Of a DNA stretch of 64,000 nt, positions 1-12,123 are shown in pieces. How positions within the stretch are numbered: the stretch's first letter is position 1; every line of letters starts with the position of its first letter. The position numbers and the translations under genes were made by a program. This DNA comes from Sympetrum striolatum. Lineage: Eukaryota; Arthropoda; Insecta; Odonata; Libellulidae. The notes beneath the pieces are model-generated. The model ran no database searches. It saw only the letters and a list, made by a program, of their open reading frames with translations, and was not told the DNA's origin. Where the stretch lies: positions 372,001 through 436,000 of the forward strand of contig OX388341.1 in NCBI GenBank assembly GCA_947579665.1, read 5' to 3'.

Positions 1-1404
1 TCAATAGCGATTATACTAATCAAACCGTCAGAGTAGTGCATAATAAGGAATTTTCATACCACTCTGAGTACACTTCTATGGGAAAATATTGGAATTTATT
101 CTCCTTGAAAATGAATGAAGATTTATTCTCATTTAAAAAGTCACTTACTAAGGACATAATCATATATACACTAAGTAAGTATTTACTTGACTAGCAACCT
201 GAATTTATAATACCTCATTCTATCATTTAAACGTCTTATTTGGACAAAATACGCGGCTAATAACCAAAATACATCACTTGCTACGTGAACTTTTTAAAAT
301 TTGCAACCCATCCTCCATTTTTGTTTTTTTCATTATTTTGATTCCCATAATTGTAACTAGAAGAGGTTATCAGTGTTCGCCAAATTAAGCTGAACATGAA
401 ATTAAGATATTTCCTTAAGTGTACAATCACAAATGTTTGAGTTATGTACATTCGTGAGTAATCATTAAGATAATTATGTCTTCCGACAACGCTTTCATTT
501 TCAAAATTCTCTTGAGTAAACTTATTGAAATTTAATTTTACAAATAATTGTACATAATAGGAGTCACTTCATTGCTCAAATAGCAGTAAAATCTTTTTTG
601 CCTTCGTAGGAAAAATTCATACTCAGGGATTTTCAAAAATATCTTCGAGGAAAACTGTTTAAATGGAAAAATACAAGTGGCCGAGTCAAAGGCCGGTTGG
701 TACCTCACCCCCTCTGACAAAAGATAATAGGAGCTTGCAGAGAGGAATGAGGTCCACTAGACAGGATGAGGAGTGAGGTAGTTTGCTTTCCTCACTGAGC
801 CTATAAGCGGAACATGTCCACGCAAGTGAAGCACAATGACTCTATGGGTAACACTTTTCTTGGTATTCCATAAGGTGGTTAGTGCACTCATACCTCGGTA
901 GCTTTCATTTCATCACAGTCATGATCAAGACTGGGACAAAAGAAAATGAAAGATACATTTTTCTCTATCCTGTACCACTTGACAAATGAAAATATTCCAT
1001 TCATCGGAGTATAGAAGCATGAACACTCGGAGGGAAACAAGCCCAAAGTTTACTCGGTTTAACTTTTATATTCTGTATCTCCTCTTTCACACGGTGTGGT
1101 GAGTGAAATAAATTCCATGCGAATACAACCGCATTGAAATATGTAAATGAGAAATTGTTCAGGAAGTGTTATGCCATCGGTTCATGTCACTTGGTTGTCG
1201 TTGGTGGCGATATTTAGCTCAAATGACTTCACTAATTAATATCGATAAAAGTCCAATAAAATACGAATTCGAACCAGAAATAGAAATCAGGTTAGTAATT
1301 GCAGAAAATATCGTCCGGAAGCATCACAATAAGGGATAAACTGGGTAGGTAAATTCCAATCACAATAAATAATTCTGTTTCGATATCGCATTGATTTCAC
1401 GAAG
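1..1404. other. Spacer, nothing recognised
   Basis: No supported gene, RNA or terminal-repeat element was seen. A short conceptual frame on the minus strand around 538-720 follows an acceptor-like site (TTTTGTCAG near 722) but has no supporting neighbours. CpG dinucleotides look more frequent in the first 7 kb than in the AT-rich remainder of the window. Confidence 0.5.
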
Positions 1405-1989
1405 ATGAATACAAATGTAATAATTAAAACTAATAATAAAATTAAATATTACGCTTTAAGCTGTTTACATATTTCGGGAAAATTAGACGAAGATGACAAA
1501 TTTTTAATCGCTGAAATTTGAAAAAGGATCTTGGATAATAAATATGATTTAAAATTGCCCGAATATTTGGCTCTCCTTACTCAACATCACCACGTGGATG
1601 AAAATGGCCGCCGTATGAGAAGTCGCTTCCGGTTCAAACTCTTCGGAAACTCACGATATAGTAGACAGTGCAAAATACCGGGTTTTTCTTTCGAGTTTAA
1701 TTCATTTTCACGTTTGTTCGCAATCACAGCAATACGATGGCCGTCGTCTCATGGCCCTAATCAGTTCAAGTATTTGCATAATTATGTGGACATTGATTTG
1801 TGGATTTCATTCGACGTTAAGAGAACGAATGAATATTCTCTTGCATGCAAAACGTCCATAGCTTTAATTTATCACGGTCAACTACGACTAGAAATCACAG
1901 ACTATGAACCTAGTGAAATGCTCGATGAAACAAAAGAAAATATAATTTCGTCCATAAACGAATGGATAATTTCCTTAAATTCAGAATGA
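1405..1989 (+). pseudogene. Unknown ORF, 194 codons, interrupted by one in-frame TGA
   Basis: An ATG at 1405 opens a frame running to a TGA at 1987-1989, broken only by a TGA at 1519-1521. Both halves share the frame. The join (…KFLIAEI-stop-KRILDNKYDLK…) reads like continuous globular protein, so a single TGG-to-TGA change in a Trp codon is the simplest reading. The downstream part alone lacks an ATG until its 29th codon, which argues against it being an independent gene. In-frame TAA codons at 1330 and 1366 close the frame upstream. The predicted protein is mixed alpha/beta in character, with no signal peptide or membrane segment and no family I recognise. It could be a decayed gene, a retrocopy, a domesticated element, a readthrough gene or a sequencing error. 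Confidence 0.35.
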
Positions 1990-3048
1990 TGCAAAGAATT
2001 AGAATGTACATAAAAATATTTCACATCAATCTTTCGCCGAGGATTTATTTTGTTTCTTGGGGTATAAACTTCAACCATTCAAAACAAAATATACTATTAG
2101 TCTAAGAAAAGTTATTTCATGATATTTTACTAAAGCACTAAAATGAGCAATAAAAGTTATTTTATTTCTTTCGCCTTAAGAGATGAAAATTTTAATGGTC
2201 CGACACAACCATCAAAACTTGAATCACTTGCTTACCCGAAAATAATGATTGATTTGTTGCCGAACTGAAGGTTTTAAGAACAGAAATTTGAAATTTAGAA
2301 TTGAAAATCCATATTCCCTTGAACTTTACGCGAATAATCTGATTTATTATGAAAGCTGTTCGCTGCGAAAGCCCGTGAAAGCAACTTATTTGCCTCGATG
2401 ATCAACACAATACAGATAAGAATGAAATATTTGAAAACGGTACGGTTCCATATCTTTCTGGGATTTGAAAACAAACTCAAAACCCCCAAACACAGCAACA
2501 CGAACCCTCAACCCAATTATAAAGGTTACTTCCTAAATGCTTCCGTCACACAAGTAAAATCATACAAACATGTATTACCTAATTTTTAATGAGGACAGTT
2601 TTTTTTCTACCGATACTCAACTAAAGTAACAAAGGATAAGATGGAAAGGTAATTGAATTTAAAGGCGTTTGGCTAAAAATTAATTCAAACGAATCAATGG
2701 AAGTGAAAATTACTGACGTGAAGAAACTCGATCAGACAAATCGTCCGATTTTCGGGAGGGTGCTCTTACCAATTAAGCAAAAGTTTCGTTTTCTCTGCAT
2801 AGTGGACAAGAGAGAAGCGGCACTCATTTACGCCACGGTCCTCACAGAAGCATTAGTGGCCAACAAGTATCCAATAAAACGGAGTGAAACTGATAAATAG
2901 ATCCAAAATAAACCACCCGTACAATGAGAGTTGGGTTCGAGTCCAAATCCTGTCACTTTTCCACATCTGTTAATCATTTGCGCTTATTTCTTGTCTGACG
3001 AGAGGCTGAAAGGAAAACTCAACACTTGTTACAAAAGCATCTTCTTAC
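1990..3048. other. Spacer, nothing recognised
   Basis: Only short, low-information frames are present (for example 2295-2589 on both strands, which mirror one another). No splice-supported exon or terminal-repeat element was found. Confidence 0.5.
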
Positions 3049-3068
3049 AAAGAAAAACGTCACAGAGT

Positions 3069-3074
3069 TTTATT
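3069..3074 (-). terminator. Poly(A) signal AATAAA for the secreted peptide gene
   Basis: TTTATT on the plus strand reads AATAAA on the minus strand, about 180 bases past the stop codon at 3256-3258. This is the first canonical signal downstream of the peptide gene and would give a 3' UTR of roughly 200 bases. Confidence 0.5.
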
Positions 3075-3255
3075 AATGTCTGTGTGCATGATAATAATGA
3101 TATTAACACATGAAATACTTAAGAAATTTCATCCTGAGAGAAATTTGCAAGTCTTTTCGTTTCAAATTGTTGTCACCTGTCCATTATCTACATTCGCGAG
3201 AAGAAAAAGACTTGGCGAAGATCAGCACAAACGATGAGAACAAAAAAGAGAAATT

Positions 3256-4572
3256 TCAGAGGCACTCGTGATGCGTGGGGTCGATGTAGTTCCCAGCCAC
3301 GCATCCTCTCCTTCTGCCGAAACTCACGCAGCGACCAGGAATTCGACGAATCTGAAAAATATCAATCGCATGAAAATTTGCTAAATTTGGCTGTTATAAC
3401 AGTCGGCTTGGAAAAGGGGGAGCTTCCAATTGAGCAATCGTGGATGACAAGTCCACGACGGTTGCATTTCGAGAGAGAAAACATATTATAAATGGTGCAA
3501 GACTTCGAGGGGACGCAGACATTTTGGCAAATTCAACGAAAACCTCGAATGACTTGAAATGTTAACAAATATAAATTACAATGGCGACCATAATTGGATC
3601 ATATTCCGAAAAATCGAATTCGAGTTTGCCGTTTTAATCATCGGTGACCCATCGACGGCCAAACTGACGCATACGTCGATTATTCTACTTTTAACGAGTT
3701 TCTTAGAGGGCTATTTTCTCAGTAGTTTAAATGTGTCAGAGGAAGGAAGAAAGATTCGCCAAAATTACTTATCGACAGATTCTCGTAGGTTCTACGTGTC
3801 TCCGAAGAGGAAGACCACAATACGCAACTTCTAGATATACTTACCTCTGCTACTTCCATAATACACGTAGAAATTTCCTCTCTTTCAGCGATATGGTCCA
3901 CTGCTTCATTCTCATCCATCGCGTTTAGCGATTTACTCTCATCCTGAAATGGTCACATGATTCACTTTTTTAAAACAAAAGAATCACTGTTCTTACTTTT
4001 AATACAGCATGCTATCAATGAGCGATGGATGTCAACTTATTTCAAATATATGTAGAATAGAGAAAAAGACTATTTTTACAACTAATTTACAACGCATATA
4101 AAATAATCAGGCTGCGCTGTCAGGTGCGTTACTTAAATTCAAATTGTATTTCATGAAACAGGACTAAGGAACAATAATTTAATCGCTAAGTGAGCTTAAA
4201 TTTTATTATCACTTGAATCTACGCACGAAATGGGAAAACGATATTATTGAAATGCGTGTATTTGTTGCAGTAAGTTACAAAGAAGCTGATTTTAATGTTT
4301 TATGGTTTATGATTATGGTTTTACCACTAAAATCTCCAAAATAACACACGCTTATTCCACCAAGTGTGAAGAAATGTGTACTTTAATTCGCAGAGTAAGC
4401 ACCAATGCTCAACATGCAATATGAAAGAGGAAAGAGGAAGTTACACTCGTACCTGATCCGCATTATGATGCCTCTCCGGAGGATGAATCAGCATGCCTTC
4501 CGAAATCTGAGCACCTGCCACAGAGGCTATGATGAAGAGGCTCAGCAGGGGGGTGAGCCATGGGACTCGCAT
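3256..4572 (-). CDS. Small secreted cysteine-containing peptide precursor, 104 aa, family unknown
   Basis: Coding exons (minus strand): 4453-4572, 3845-3943 and 3256-3351, 315 nt including the stop. The first coding exon begins at 4579 after a strong acceptor (pyrimidine tract then CTGACAG). Donors are CAG|GTACGA and GAG|GTAAGT; acceptors are TTTCAG and TTTTTCAG. All junctions are phase 0. Residues 1-22 form a classic signal peptide (MRVPW, then a Leu/Ile/Phe core, then VAGA-Q). The next part is acidic and polar (about 23-73). Exon 3 contributes 31 residues with IRRIPGRC, GRRRGC and a terminal HHECL. The propeptide has four cysteines spaced C-x13-C-x8-C-x12-C. Processing could be at Arg-Arg and at Gly-Arg-Arg-Arg, the latter also being an amidation signal, or the whole may be a two-disulfide protein. 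I do not recognise the family. An in-frame ATG lies upstream at 4641, but MRVPW starts the hydrophobic leader. Confidence 0.68.
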
Positions 4573-6159
4573 TATGTCCCTGTCAGAGGAACAAGTAGAG
4601 GATAAAGACAGTCGTCGATATACAATTGTTGTATTATGCAATATAAAAACACTTTCTCAAAAATGTCCACCCGACTCTTACGAACCGAACTTAAAAGTAT
4701 TCTTCCCGGTAGTCTACATTTTTCGATTGAAACAAAATAAATACTTATCATGGAATGGGACTATTTATTCACTACTAAATCAAAAGAAAGTCCTAGAATT
4801 TGTTTTAAAAGGTTTTAACGACAGGAAATGATGTTATGGACCAAATGAAACATCTTTGGCTCGACAAGAAGGCCCCGTTCTATCGCTGAACCAAAGCATC
4901 GCATTCAATGATCATCCACCGATATGATTTCGTAGTTACGATTGAGCGATATTTTAATATTCTAGATCGGGGTGCGTCTAAGGCTCCAAGGATAAATGCG
5001 AAACGTAATTTTCAGAATGATAAGCCGTAATGAGTGCTCCCCACGGCGTGTCTTATACGTAGCGAAATGCGAAAACTGGAGTATTTCAAACCTCGAATTC
5101 CAGAAAGATATGGAGGGAATCCTAGGAGTTCCTCTGCGGAAAAAGAATTTGCACCAACACACAATCGTCCATTTCATGGATCTCTTTCGACGCACTAATC
5201 ACGACGACCATTTCATCGGCATAACAGCGATTCCGGATGGGAACAATGAAGTGCAGTGCTAACGGAAAAATTTTGGTGACTAATGGGAAACGGATGGAAG
5301 CGTACGGCACAACCTTCAGATGCGTCTTCAATCGTTCGATTCGTGCTGCGTATTGCCGGAGAAAGACTTAAGGAGGACAATAACACAGCAAGCAAATTAT
5401 ATTTTTCCCATGCTTCAAACGAAACTAAGCGTATTCTCTTTAACGGTGCGTTTTTCCAATAAAAATATCCCCGTGGTTAAGCTTTCGCCGGCAAACATTT
5501 TCACACGCTCTCAGAATGATTCAATCAAGGCGATTTGAGAGCCCGACTAACAGTCAACTACGTTAATACTTGAGTTCAATTCTACTGTATTAATGTTGCC
5601 AGAAGAAACGAGAGATGCATTTCTTCTTACCTTTGATGTAAAAAAAGACTTTAAATATATCCGTAAATAACAGCTGTTAATCAACTACAAAGAGAAAAGA
5701 TAATTTACCAAAAATTTCGAAGTCACCCAATTTGTATTCGAACACGATGGTAAATTATTTAAAGCAATCACATTTCCGCCATTGCGAGGGGACCGAAAAT
5801 TCAACAGCCAAAATGCCTTAGTTCACATAATTCTCCGATAGAGCATTTAATCGCAATAATACGCGATTCAAAAATCTGTATTTGTATCAGAGCGAACTAA
5901 TTGCCTTAATTATATATGACGAGGAAATTAAAACCAATTTTATTGTATTTTCAGGAGAAAAAACCCGAATAAAATTACGCGGAAGAAATTTACCTTCCTC
6001 AGCAAGTACGGGTCCGGAACTGCTTGAGCATTCATCGACATTCAGACATTTACAACAGAACGCAAATTATTCTTAACTCGAAAACGATATCTCAGACGTA
6101 TTAGGAATCTACACCAACAAATACATCCCCAAAAAATTTTCCAGGAAAGATAGTTTTAC

Positions 6160-6219
6160 CTTCGTGATTCCACCGACTTCTTAGCGAGGGCAAACCTAAA
6201 GAAGAGTTCGTTCGTTTAC
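6160..6219 (-). other. Candidate 5' non-coding exon of the secreted peptide gene
   Basis: The exon would start about 31 bases downstream of the TATA box at 6243-6250 and end at a donor GAAG|GTAAAAC (exon edge 6160). It would splice to the acceptor before 4579. Its placement is inferred from signals only; no other donor nearby looks better. Confidence 0.35.
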
Positions 6220-6242
6220 ACCAACCGGGCTATAACTCGTGG

Positions 6243-6250
6243 CTTTTATA
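6243..6250 (-). promoter_or_regulatory. TATA box (TATAAAAG) upstream of the secreted peptide gene
   Basis: The minus strand reads CTCGAGTATAAAAGCC in a moderately CpG-rich patch. It lies 1.7 kb upstream of the signal-peptide exon, on the same strand and with a donor site following, as expected for a tissue-restricted peptide gene with a non-coding first exon. Confidence 0.45.
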
Positions 6251-6259
6251 CTCGAGGAA

Positions 6260-7480
6260 GCCTCAGATGGTATCGAGAGTAAAAGCAATCAAGAATCGTA
6301 GTAGTAAGGGAGGCTTCATCTTCGTACGGAAACCCTTTTCTGCCCCTTAATTTCCCATTCCTCAGATCATGCCCGAAATAGTCATTTCAAGTCGATTGCT
6401 ACCAATTACGAAATCTATTTGTATCCTTCATTTCTCTCATTTCGTGAAAATCTTTGGGACCCTTTGGGTGTTTGCATGGCATTGCAACAAAATAATAGCA
6501 ACATTATCCCCATGTAAGATACACTATTCCTGGAATTTTATACTATACTGGTGCATGTTATATTGGCAATTAGTACCAAAGAAGGCCCTATGTGGTCCTC
6601 CATGACGTTGGTCTGAGGTTTAAATGAACCCCGGAAACATTTGTGAATAATATTTTGATTTACAAATAAGTGATCCGTCACACCCAACAAAATGTCGTGG
6701 TATCGACAGATCTCAGATAAAACTGCACTGTCTCAGTTACTTTTAGAATTAATGTTTGATTAATGACGTAAGTATCCCAACAATCATAGAGGAATGCAAA
6801 TTAGTAAGTTTCCTGCTAACAATTCTCCAGAGAAAATTGTTGCATTTATTGAATGCAATTGCATTGAAATGTTTAATGAATTAATCGAGCGAAACCGATT
6901 GAAATCGTGTAAATTTGTTTTCAATTGATCACTTTATTTTCTTAAATTGTGATTCGGAAATCGATAATCAGCATGACACGAAATTTATTCCTCCAAAGTC
7001 GAATGCGCTGCCCACTTGAGGGGGCCCTCGCACACACCTGCTGGAAATCCTCGAGAGAAAGAAGGAACTCGAAAAGCGATTTCTCAATAAATTCAGATAA
7101 ATGATACGCGGAAGACGTAATTGATATTACATGGGCGATCTGCCGATGAGCAGTCGTTCTAAGGACTCGTTCTTTTCGCTAACAATACTCGATCACATAT
7201 AACACACGAGGAAAGGCGAATTGCAGGGCACCGAAAACCATAGAGATGTATCTAAATCAATTATAAAGAATATCGAAATATCATCGGGAGAACAGGAGTC
7301 TTAAAAAAGTGACCTTTAAAAAGTATCTATTTGGAAGGAATGTTCGATTGGACGCTCCTTAAAAATGCTTCACATTAATAGCTATGCTGCGGAGGAAAAT
7401 GTGTACAATATTTAAAAATTAAAAATGTTCAACTGGTTAAATTGGCAAATGGTGCTATAATACTGTGCCGATACGGTTAT
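6260..7480. other. Spacer upstream of the peptide gene, nothing recognised
   Basis: No supported exon, RNA gene or transposon end was found. Being directly upstream of the TATA box, it is the natural place for that gene's regulatory elements, but no motif was identified. Confidence 0.4.
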
Positions 7481-7489
7481 AAAACAACG

Positions 7490-7570
7490 AATTAACGTTA
7501 ACGAGCAACAAAGTTGTTTAACAAACAGCAAAGTTGGTTAACGAACAACAAAGTTGTATAACAACTAATA
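7490..7570 (+). repeat. Short imperfect tandem repeat, three units of about 24-27 bp
   Basis: Three consecutive units contain GTTAACGAGCAACAAAGTTG or close variants (AACAAACAGCAAAGTTGG, AACGAACAACAAAGTTGT). It lies just upstream of the first copy of the 330-bp repeat family. Confidence 0.6.
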
Positions 7571-7639
7571 AGAGCTGTCAAAACTTTGGTATGACTTGAA
7601 TCCTTGTGGACTCCTTAAATCTGTTTCCGTTTCGAGTAA

Positions 7640-9130
7640 AATCCACCTTTAACTACTCCAGACTCTCAAGCGTATGACCTACCTGTAAAGCATACGTTTA
7701 AAGTACATACTTTACTTAGCAAGTTTCTATTTGGTTTGAAAATTTAGGACATAGGAACCCAAATTCCTAAAAATGGATTCTGTATCCAAGTGGTGTCGAA
7801 CCCAAGACGAGATTGCTTACAACTATTTGGTTTGGGCAACCGTTTCTAAAAATGCCGTTATCCCAATTTGAAATTCATAGAAATATGTAAATGGCGCTAA
7901 GGCATCGAAATAAGGACCATTGGGAAAACATGAAACTGCTTTCATGAAATGCAATTATGATTTCTGTTCACTTGTCGGGTTTTACGTTTCCATGTTGTCG
8001 GGAATAGATTCAAAATAAATCTTAAAAATCGCTGCTATGTATATTAAACGGGGGAATTTAGCACCCTCCAGGGGACGAACTCACGCACATTTGGTGGCAT
8101 TTCTATGATTATTAAAATAGAAGAGCGCGTCTACTGGGACCTCCGTGATTTTGAATTCTCTATCCTACCGGAATGTTGCTAAAATTGTTTTAAAAAAACT
8201 CCAAAATGGCCGTAATTACGGCCTTTTTGCACAATAGAAGATCACCATTTCTAACTATGTGTGAAAATTCAAGCAGAAATATAGGCTGCAACTGCTTCAA
8301 ACGACGTCCTTCTTTTCCCTTATATTCCTTATGTGAGAAATTTTAATGTGCTCAGGCATCGAAGCCAGGAAAAGCATGGTCTTATCTAAATTATTTTCTT
8401 AAATGGAGTCTTAACATATATCTTCTGACAGATCAAGAACTTTCTTATCGTTTAGATAAGTGCATGAGAAAAATAATGAAAAACTACCCCAATGTATTTT
8501 ATCTGGGATATATATTTACTGCCCGGCATCAAACCCATGTCTTTCTGGTGATACTTCCTATGCAGCACAACTGAAGATCACCATCTCTAACTATATGTGA
8601 AAACTCAAGCAGATATATTAGTGCAACTGCCTCAAACGACATTCTACTTTTCCCTTATATTCCTTACGTGAAACATTTGTATGTGCTCTGGCATCGAACC
8701 AAAGAATGGAATGGTCTTATCTAAATTTTTTCTTAAACCTAGTTTTAGGATACATCTTCTTACAAATCAAGAACTTCCTATCATTTCGATAAGTGCAAAA
8801 AAAAATAATGAAAAACTACTCCAATGCATTTTAAATGGGAGATTTTTGCATCACCCTAGCATCGAACCCAAGACATTTTCTGTAAAATTTTATACTGTTT
8901 TCGATAGATCATGACCTTAGCTCCTTGAATTTTGATTCTCTACCTATCCGGGAAGTATTTTTTTTTTAATTCCCGAAAATCAAAGCAATGCATTTAAATG
9001 TGAAAAATTGTGAATTTGGGACCTTCTGGCATCGAAACTATGACACTTAGGTTCAAAGTCACCTTTTTCCTAGGGGTTTCACATTATGGCATATGCGCTG
9101 TAAAATTTCAAGTCAATGACGCTTGTGGTT
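7640..9130 (+). repeat. Copy A of the B-box-like repeat family
   Basis: Starts with a degenerate head (GTAAAGCATACGTTTAAAGTA) that aligns with the head of the copy at 57.1 kb. The body repeats a GCATCGAACC core followed by a purine-rich stretch and GTCTT (for example at 8358, 8525, 8689 and 8866). It ends with the family tail, an ATCGAAAC…GACACTTAGGTTCAAAGTCAC segment near 9030-9062. No coding capacity is evident. Confidence 0.75.
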
Positions 9131-9602
9131 TAGGCTGTGAATTTGTATCCTATCTATCTATATATATGAATGAATCCGGAGAAGCATCTATATATGATAG
9201 ATACACCATTGTCCATACTATTTATACAAACATTGGGAGATTCTATTACTTACTGAGGAATTAATATATATTATTAGTTTTTATTAATCATCTATCGATT
9301 CCTTTGAGTAAGGTGAATTAAGATTCCTCTGAAATAAAAATATACCAATTCCTTTACTAAGTAAAAAGTCTAACTTCAATGATTACTATAATTAGAATTA
9401 GATTAATTACTCCACTTTTCAATGGAGAAGGGATATTGAGATTTTTATGGTACTTGAAACATAGATTAAATGGAGAGAAATATTATCTGTTTCAAAAATT
9501 TGGGCAAATTACCAAATAATGGTATAAACAACTTGAGATAGTTAAAAAGTTTAAATAGTATCAAATCACATTTCCATTTTATGCTTAACTGAATATACTT
9601 GC
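9131..9602. other. AT-rich spacer, nothing recognised
   Basis: No gene or transposon end seen before the inverted terminus at 9603. Confidence 0.5.
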
Positions 9603-12122
9603 AATAGACCTCTGGACTCACCTTTAATTAGCCTTCAAACATATTCTAAAATATCAAAAAGGGGAAATACATACGTAAAACGTATATTTCAGGTAATAAT
9701 TTGCCATGTATTTTTTTTATAATCGCAAGAAAAGGAAGCAATTTTGCTCAGCAGACACCCCAACCTCAATACGTATTTCCATTGGCTGACGTAAATGTGA
9801 CGTCAGCTACCACATCCGCGCGGCCCTTTAGTACCTTTAGCGGTACGGTCCATTCGTTATTTTATGTTTGCGTTTAACTACTGTGGACATCATTAATTAA
9901 GCATACAAAAAAAGGAAGAATTATATTTATTGTATGAATCTTAGGCATTATAAATATTTATCAATTTATAAATAGGATCTAAATAATTAAACCTAGACAA
10001 CGCTACGATGACATCAAATATATGGTGCGCTTCAAAGAAGTGTACACGACTGAGCATTCACCTGCGTCTCTAAAAACATGAATCGAACGTAATAATTTCG
10101 CATTTTAACTACGCAAATTTAATATGTTCTTAACGACCATTAATTAACTAAGGATGCAAAATACGTCTTTAGTTAATAAAGATGTATTCAGCTATCAACA
10201 ATGCAATATATACAAAACATACATGTTTCTGCCCTCGTGCACATAAAGCAATATCTAAGAACGAATGCTAAGTTGCATTTAATGGTATTTGGCGTAGTGT
10301 AGCAAATATTGTTATATTCATCGTGTTTGCTTACGTCAAAATGATCTTCACAGACGCAAACGGATAATTTTTGCGACAGAACATCCTTCCGTCGACACTT
10401 CATCATCCACACCGATCGTCTATAATAGATACGAGTAAAATGTTGCTTGCATACTGCAAGCATATCCATAACACTAATTTCAAGTCGGCATCATATCGAG
10501 ACGGTCCTTAATAGAAAAAATAATATGAAAATATTCTTTAATTCGCTGCATTTTATCCGACCAGCATCGAACCCGGGTCTTCCTGGTGATACTTATTATG
10601 CAGCAAAACAGCAGTTCACAATCTCTAACTATGTGTGAAAACTCAAACAGAAATATTTGCTGCAACTGCCTTAAACGACGTCCTACTTTTCCCTTATATT
10701 CCTTATGTAAGAAAATTTAATGTGCTCTGGCATCGAACCAAGGAAAACCATGGTCTTATCTATTTTTTTTTCTTAAATGGAGTCTTAATATACATCTTCT
10801 ACCTAAGCAAGAATCTCCTATCATTTCGAAAAATGCATAAAAAAGTAATGAAAAGCTACCCCTATGTATTTTATATGGGGGATATATTTACCGGCCAGCA
10901 TCGAACCTGGGACTTTCAGGCTATTTTTTCTATGCAGCACAATAGAAAATCACCATCTCTAACTATGTGTGAAAATTCAAGCAGAAATATCGGTTGCAAC
11001 TACCTTAAACTACGTCCTACTTTTCCATTATATTCCTTATGTGAGAAAATTCAATGTGCTCTGGCATCGAACCCAAGAAAAACATGGTCTTATCTAAATT
11101 TTTTTTTAACGAATTCTGAATATATATCTTCTACCTAAGTAAGAACTTCCTATCATTTCGATAAATGCATAAAAAAATAATGAAAAGCTACCCCTATGTG
11201 TTTTATGGGAGATATATTTACCGCCCGGCATCGAACTCGGGTCTTAATGGTAATACTTTCTGTGCAACACAATAGAAGATCATCATTTCTAACTATGTAT
11301 GAAAATTCAAGCAGAAATATTGGCTGCAACTGCCTCAAACGACGTCCTACTTTTCACATATATTCCTTATGAAAGAAATTTTAATGTGCTCTAGCATCGA
11401 ACCTAGGAACAGTATCGCCGTATCTAATTTTTTTCTTAAACTAAATCTTAATATACATCTTTTAGCATAGCGAGAACTTCCTATTATTTCCATAAGTGCA
11501 TCAAAAAAATAATGAAAAACTACCTCAATTTATTTTAAAGGGCAAATTGTTGCATCGTCCTAGCGTCGAACCCAGGATATTCCCTGTAAAAATCATGTAT
11601 ATTTTCGATAGATCATAACCATATGTATAGGTTCCTTGAGTTTTGATTCTCTACCTATCCTGGAAGTATTTTTTTTAATTCCCGAAAATCAAAGCAATGC
11701 TAATAAATGGGAAAAATCGGGACATCGGGAAAATCGGCAGTATTTTTTGGAATTGTAAAGAAATATTTATCCGGGCCACTTCTCGTCGTATTATTGAACT
11801 TTGGGCACAATGCAATACGTAATGTTACACTTTGCCATTTGGAGGTGTTCTTTTAACCACAGAATTTGCAGTTATCTATACACAAAAACCTCCTCATACA
11901 CTAACGAAACATACGTACCAAAAGCATGGATGTGGTACCTGACGTCATCCAAGATGGTGGTGGTGCGAATTACGTTTTGACTGAAGTGAAATTGTGAAAT
12001 TTTCAAATGCTTGTATTTTGAAAACAAAAAACCTTTCGTACAAATTTCTTTGGGTGTTAGTAAAGTTTTTCTCGCTAGTATTCACCAATGTCAATATCTC
12101 AATAGGTGTCCAGAGGTCTATT
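9603..12122. mobile_element. 2.5-kb element with imperfect inverted ends, carrying repeat copy B
   Basis: The outer ends are inverted copies of AATAGACCTCTGGAC. Further in, both arms hold an inverted TGACGTCAG-TACCACATCC block (TGACGTCA at 9798-9805 and 11940-11947), at similar distances (about 195 and 175 bases) from the ends. The arms between are diverged. No convincing target duplication was found and no transposase is visible. The interior contains repeat copy B (10432-11740). The class is unassigned: a non-autonomous DNA transposon or fold-back element. Confidence 0.6.
10432..11740 (+). repeat. Copy B of the B-box-like repeat family, tandem units of about 330 bp
   Basis: Head GAGTAAAATGTTGCTTGCAT followed by ACTGCAAGCA (the core GCTTGCATACTGCAAGC is a near-palindrome), nearly identical to the head at 14610. 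Unit starts CCAGCATCGAACC at 10561, CCAGCATCGAACC at 10895 and CCCGGCATCGAAC at 11225 give a period of 330-334 bp. Each unit has a second ATCGAACC core in its middle. A 167-codon open frame across it is a by-product of the repeat. Confidence 0.8.
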
Positions 12123-12123
12123 A

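Noticed and set aside
4996..5262. 88-codon open frame, some acceptor-like sequence at its start
   Set aside because: Lies in the first intron of the peptide gene on the opposite strand; no partner exon, no recognisable family, and competing frames on the other strand.
10635..11138. 167-codon open frame
   Set aside because: Runs through tandem units of the B-box-like repeat; its residues repeat with the 330-bp period and show no domain.
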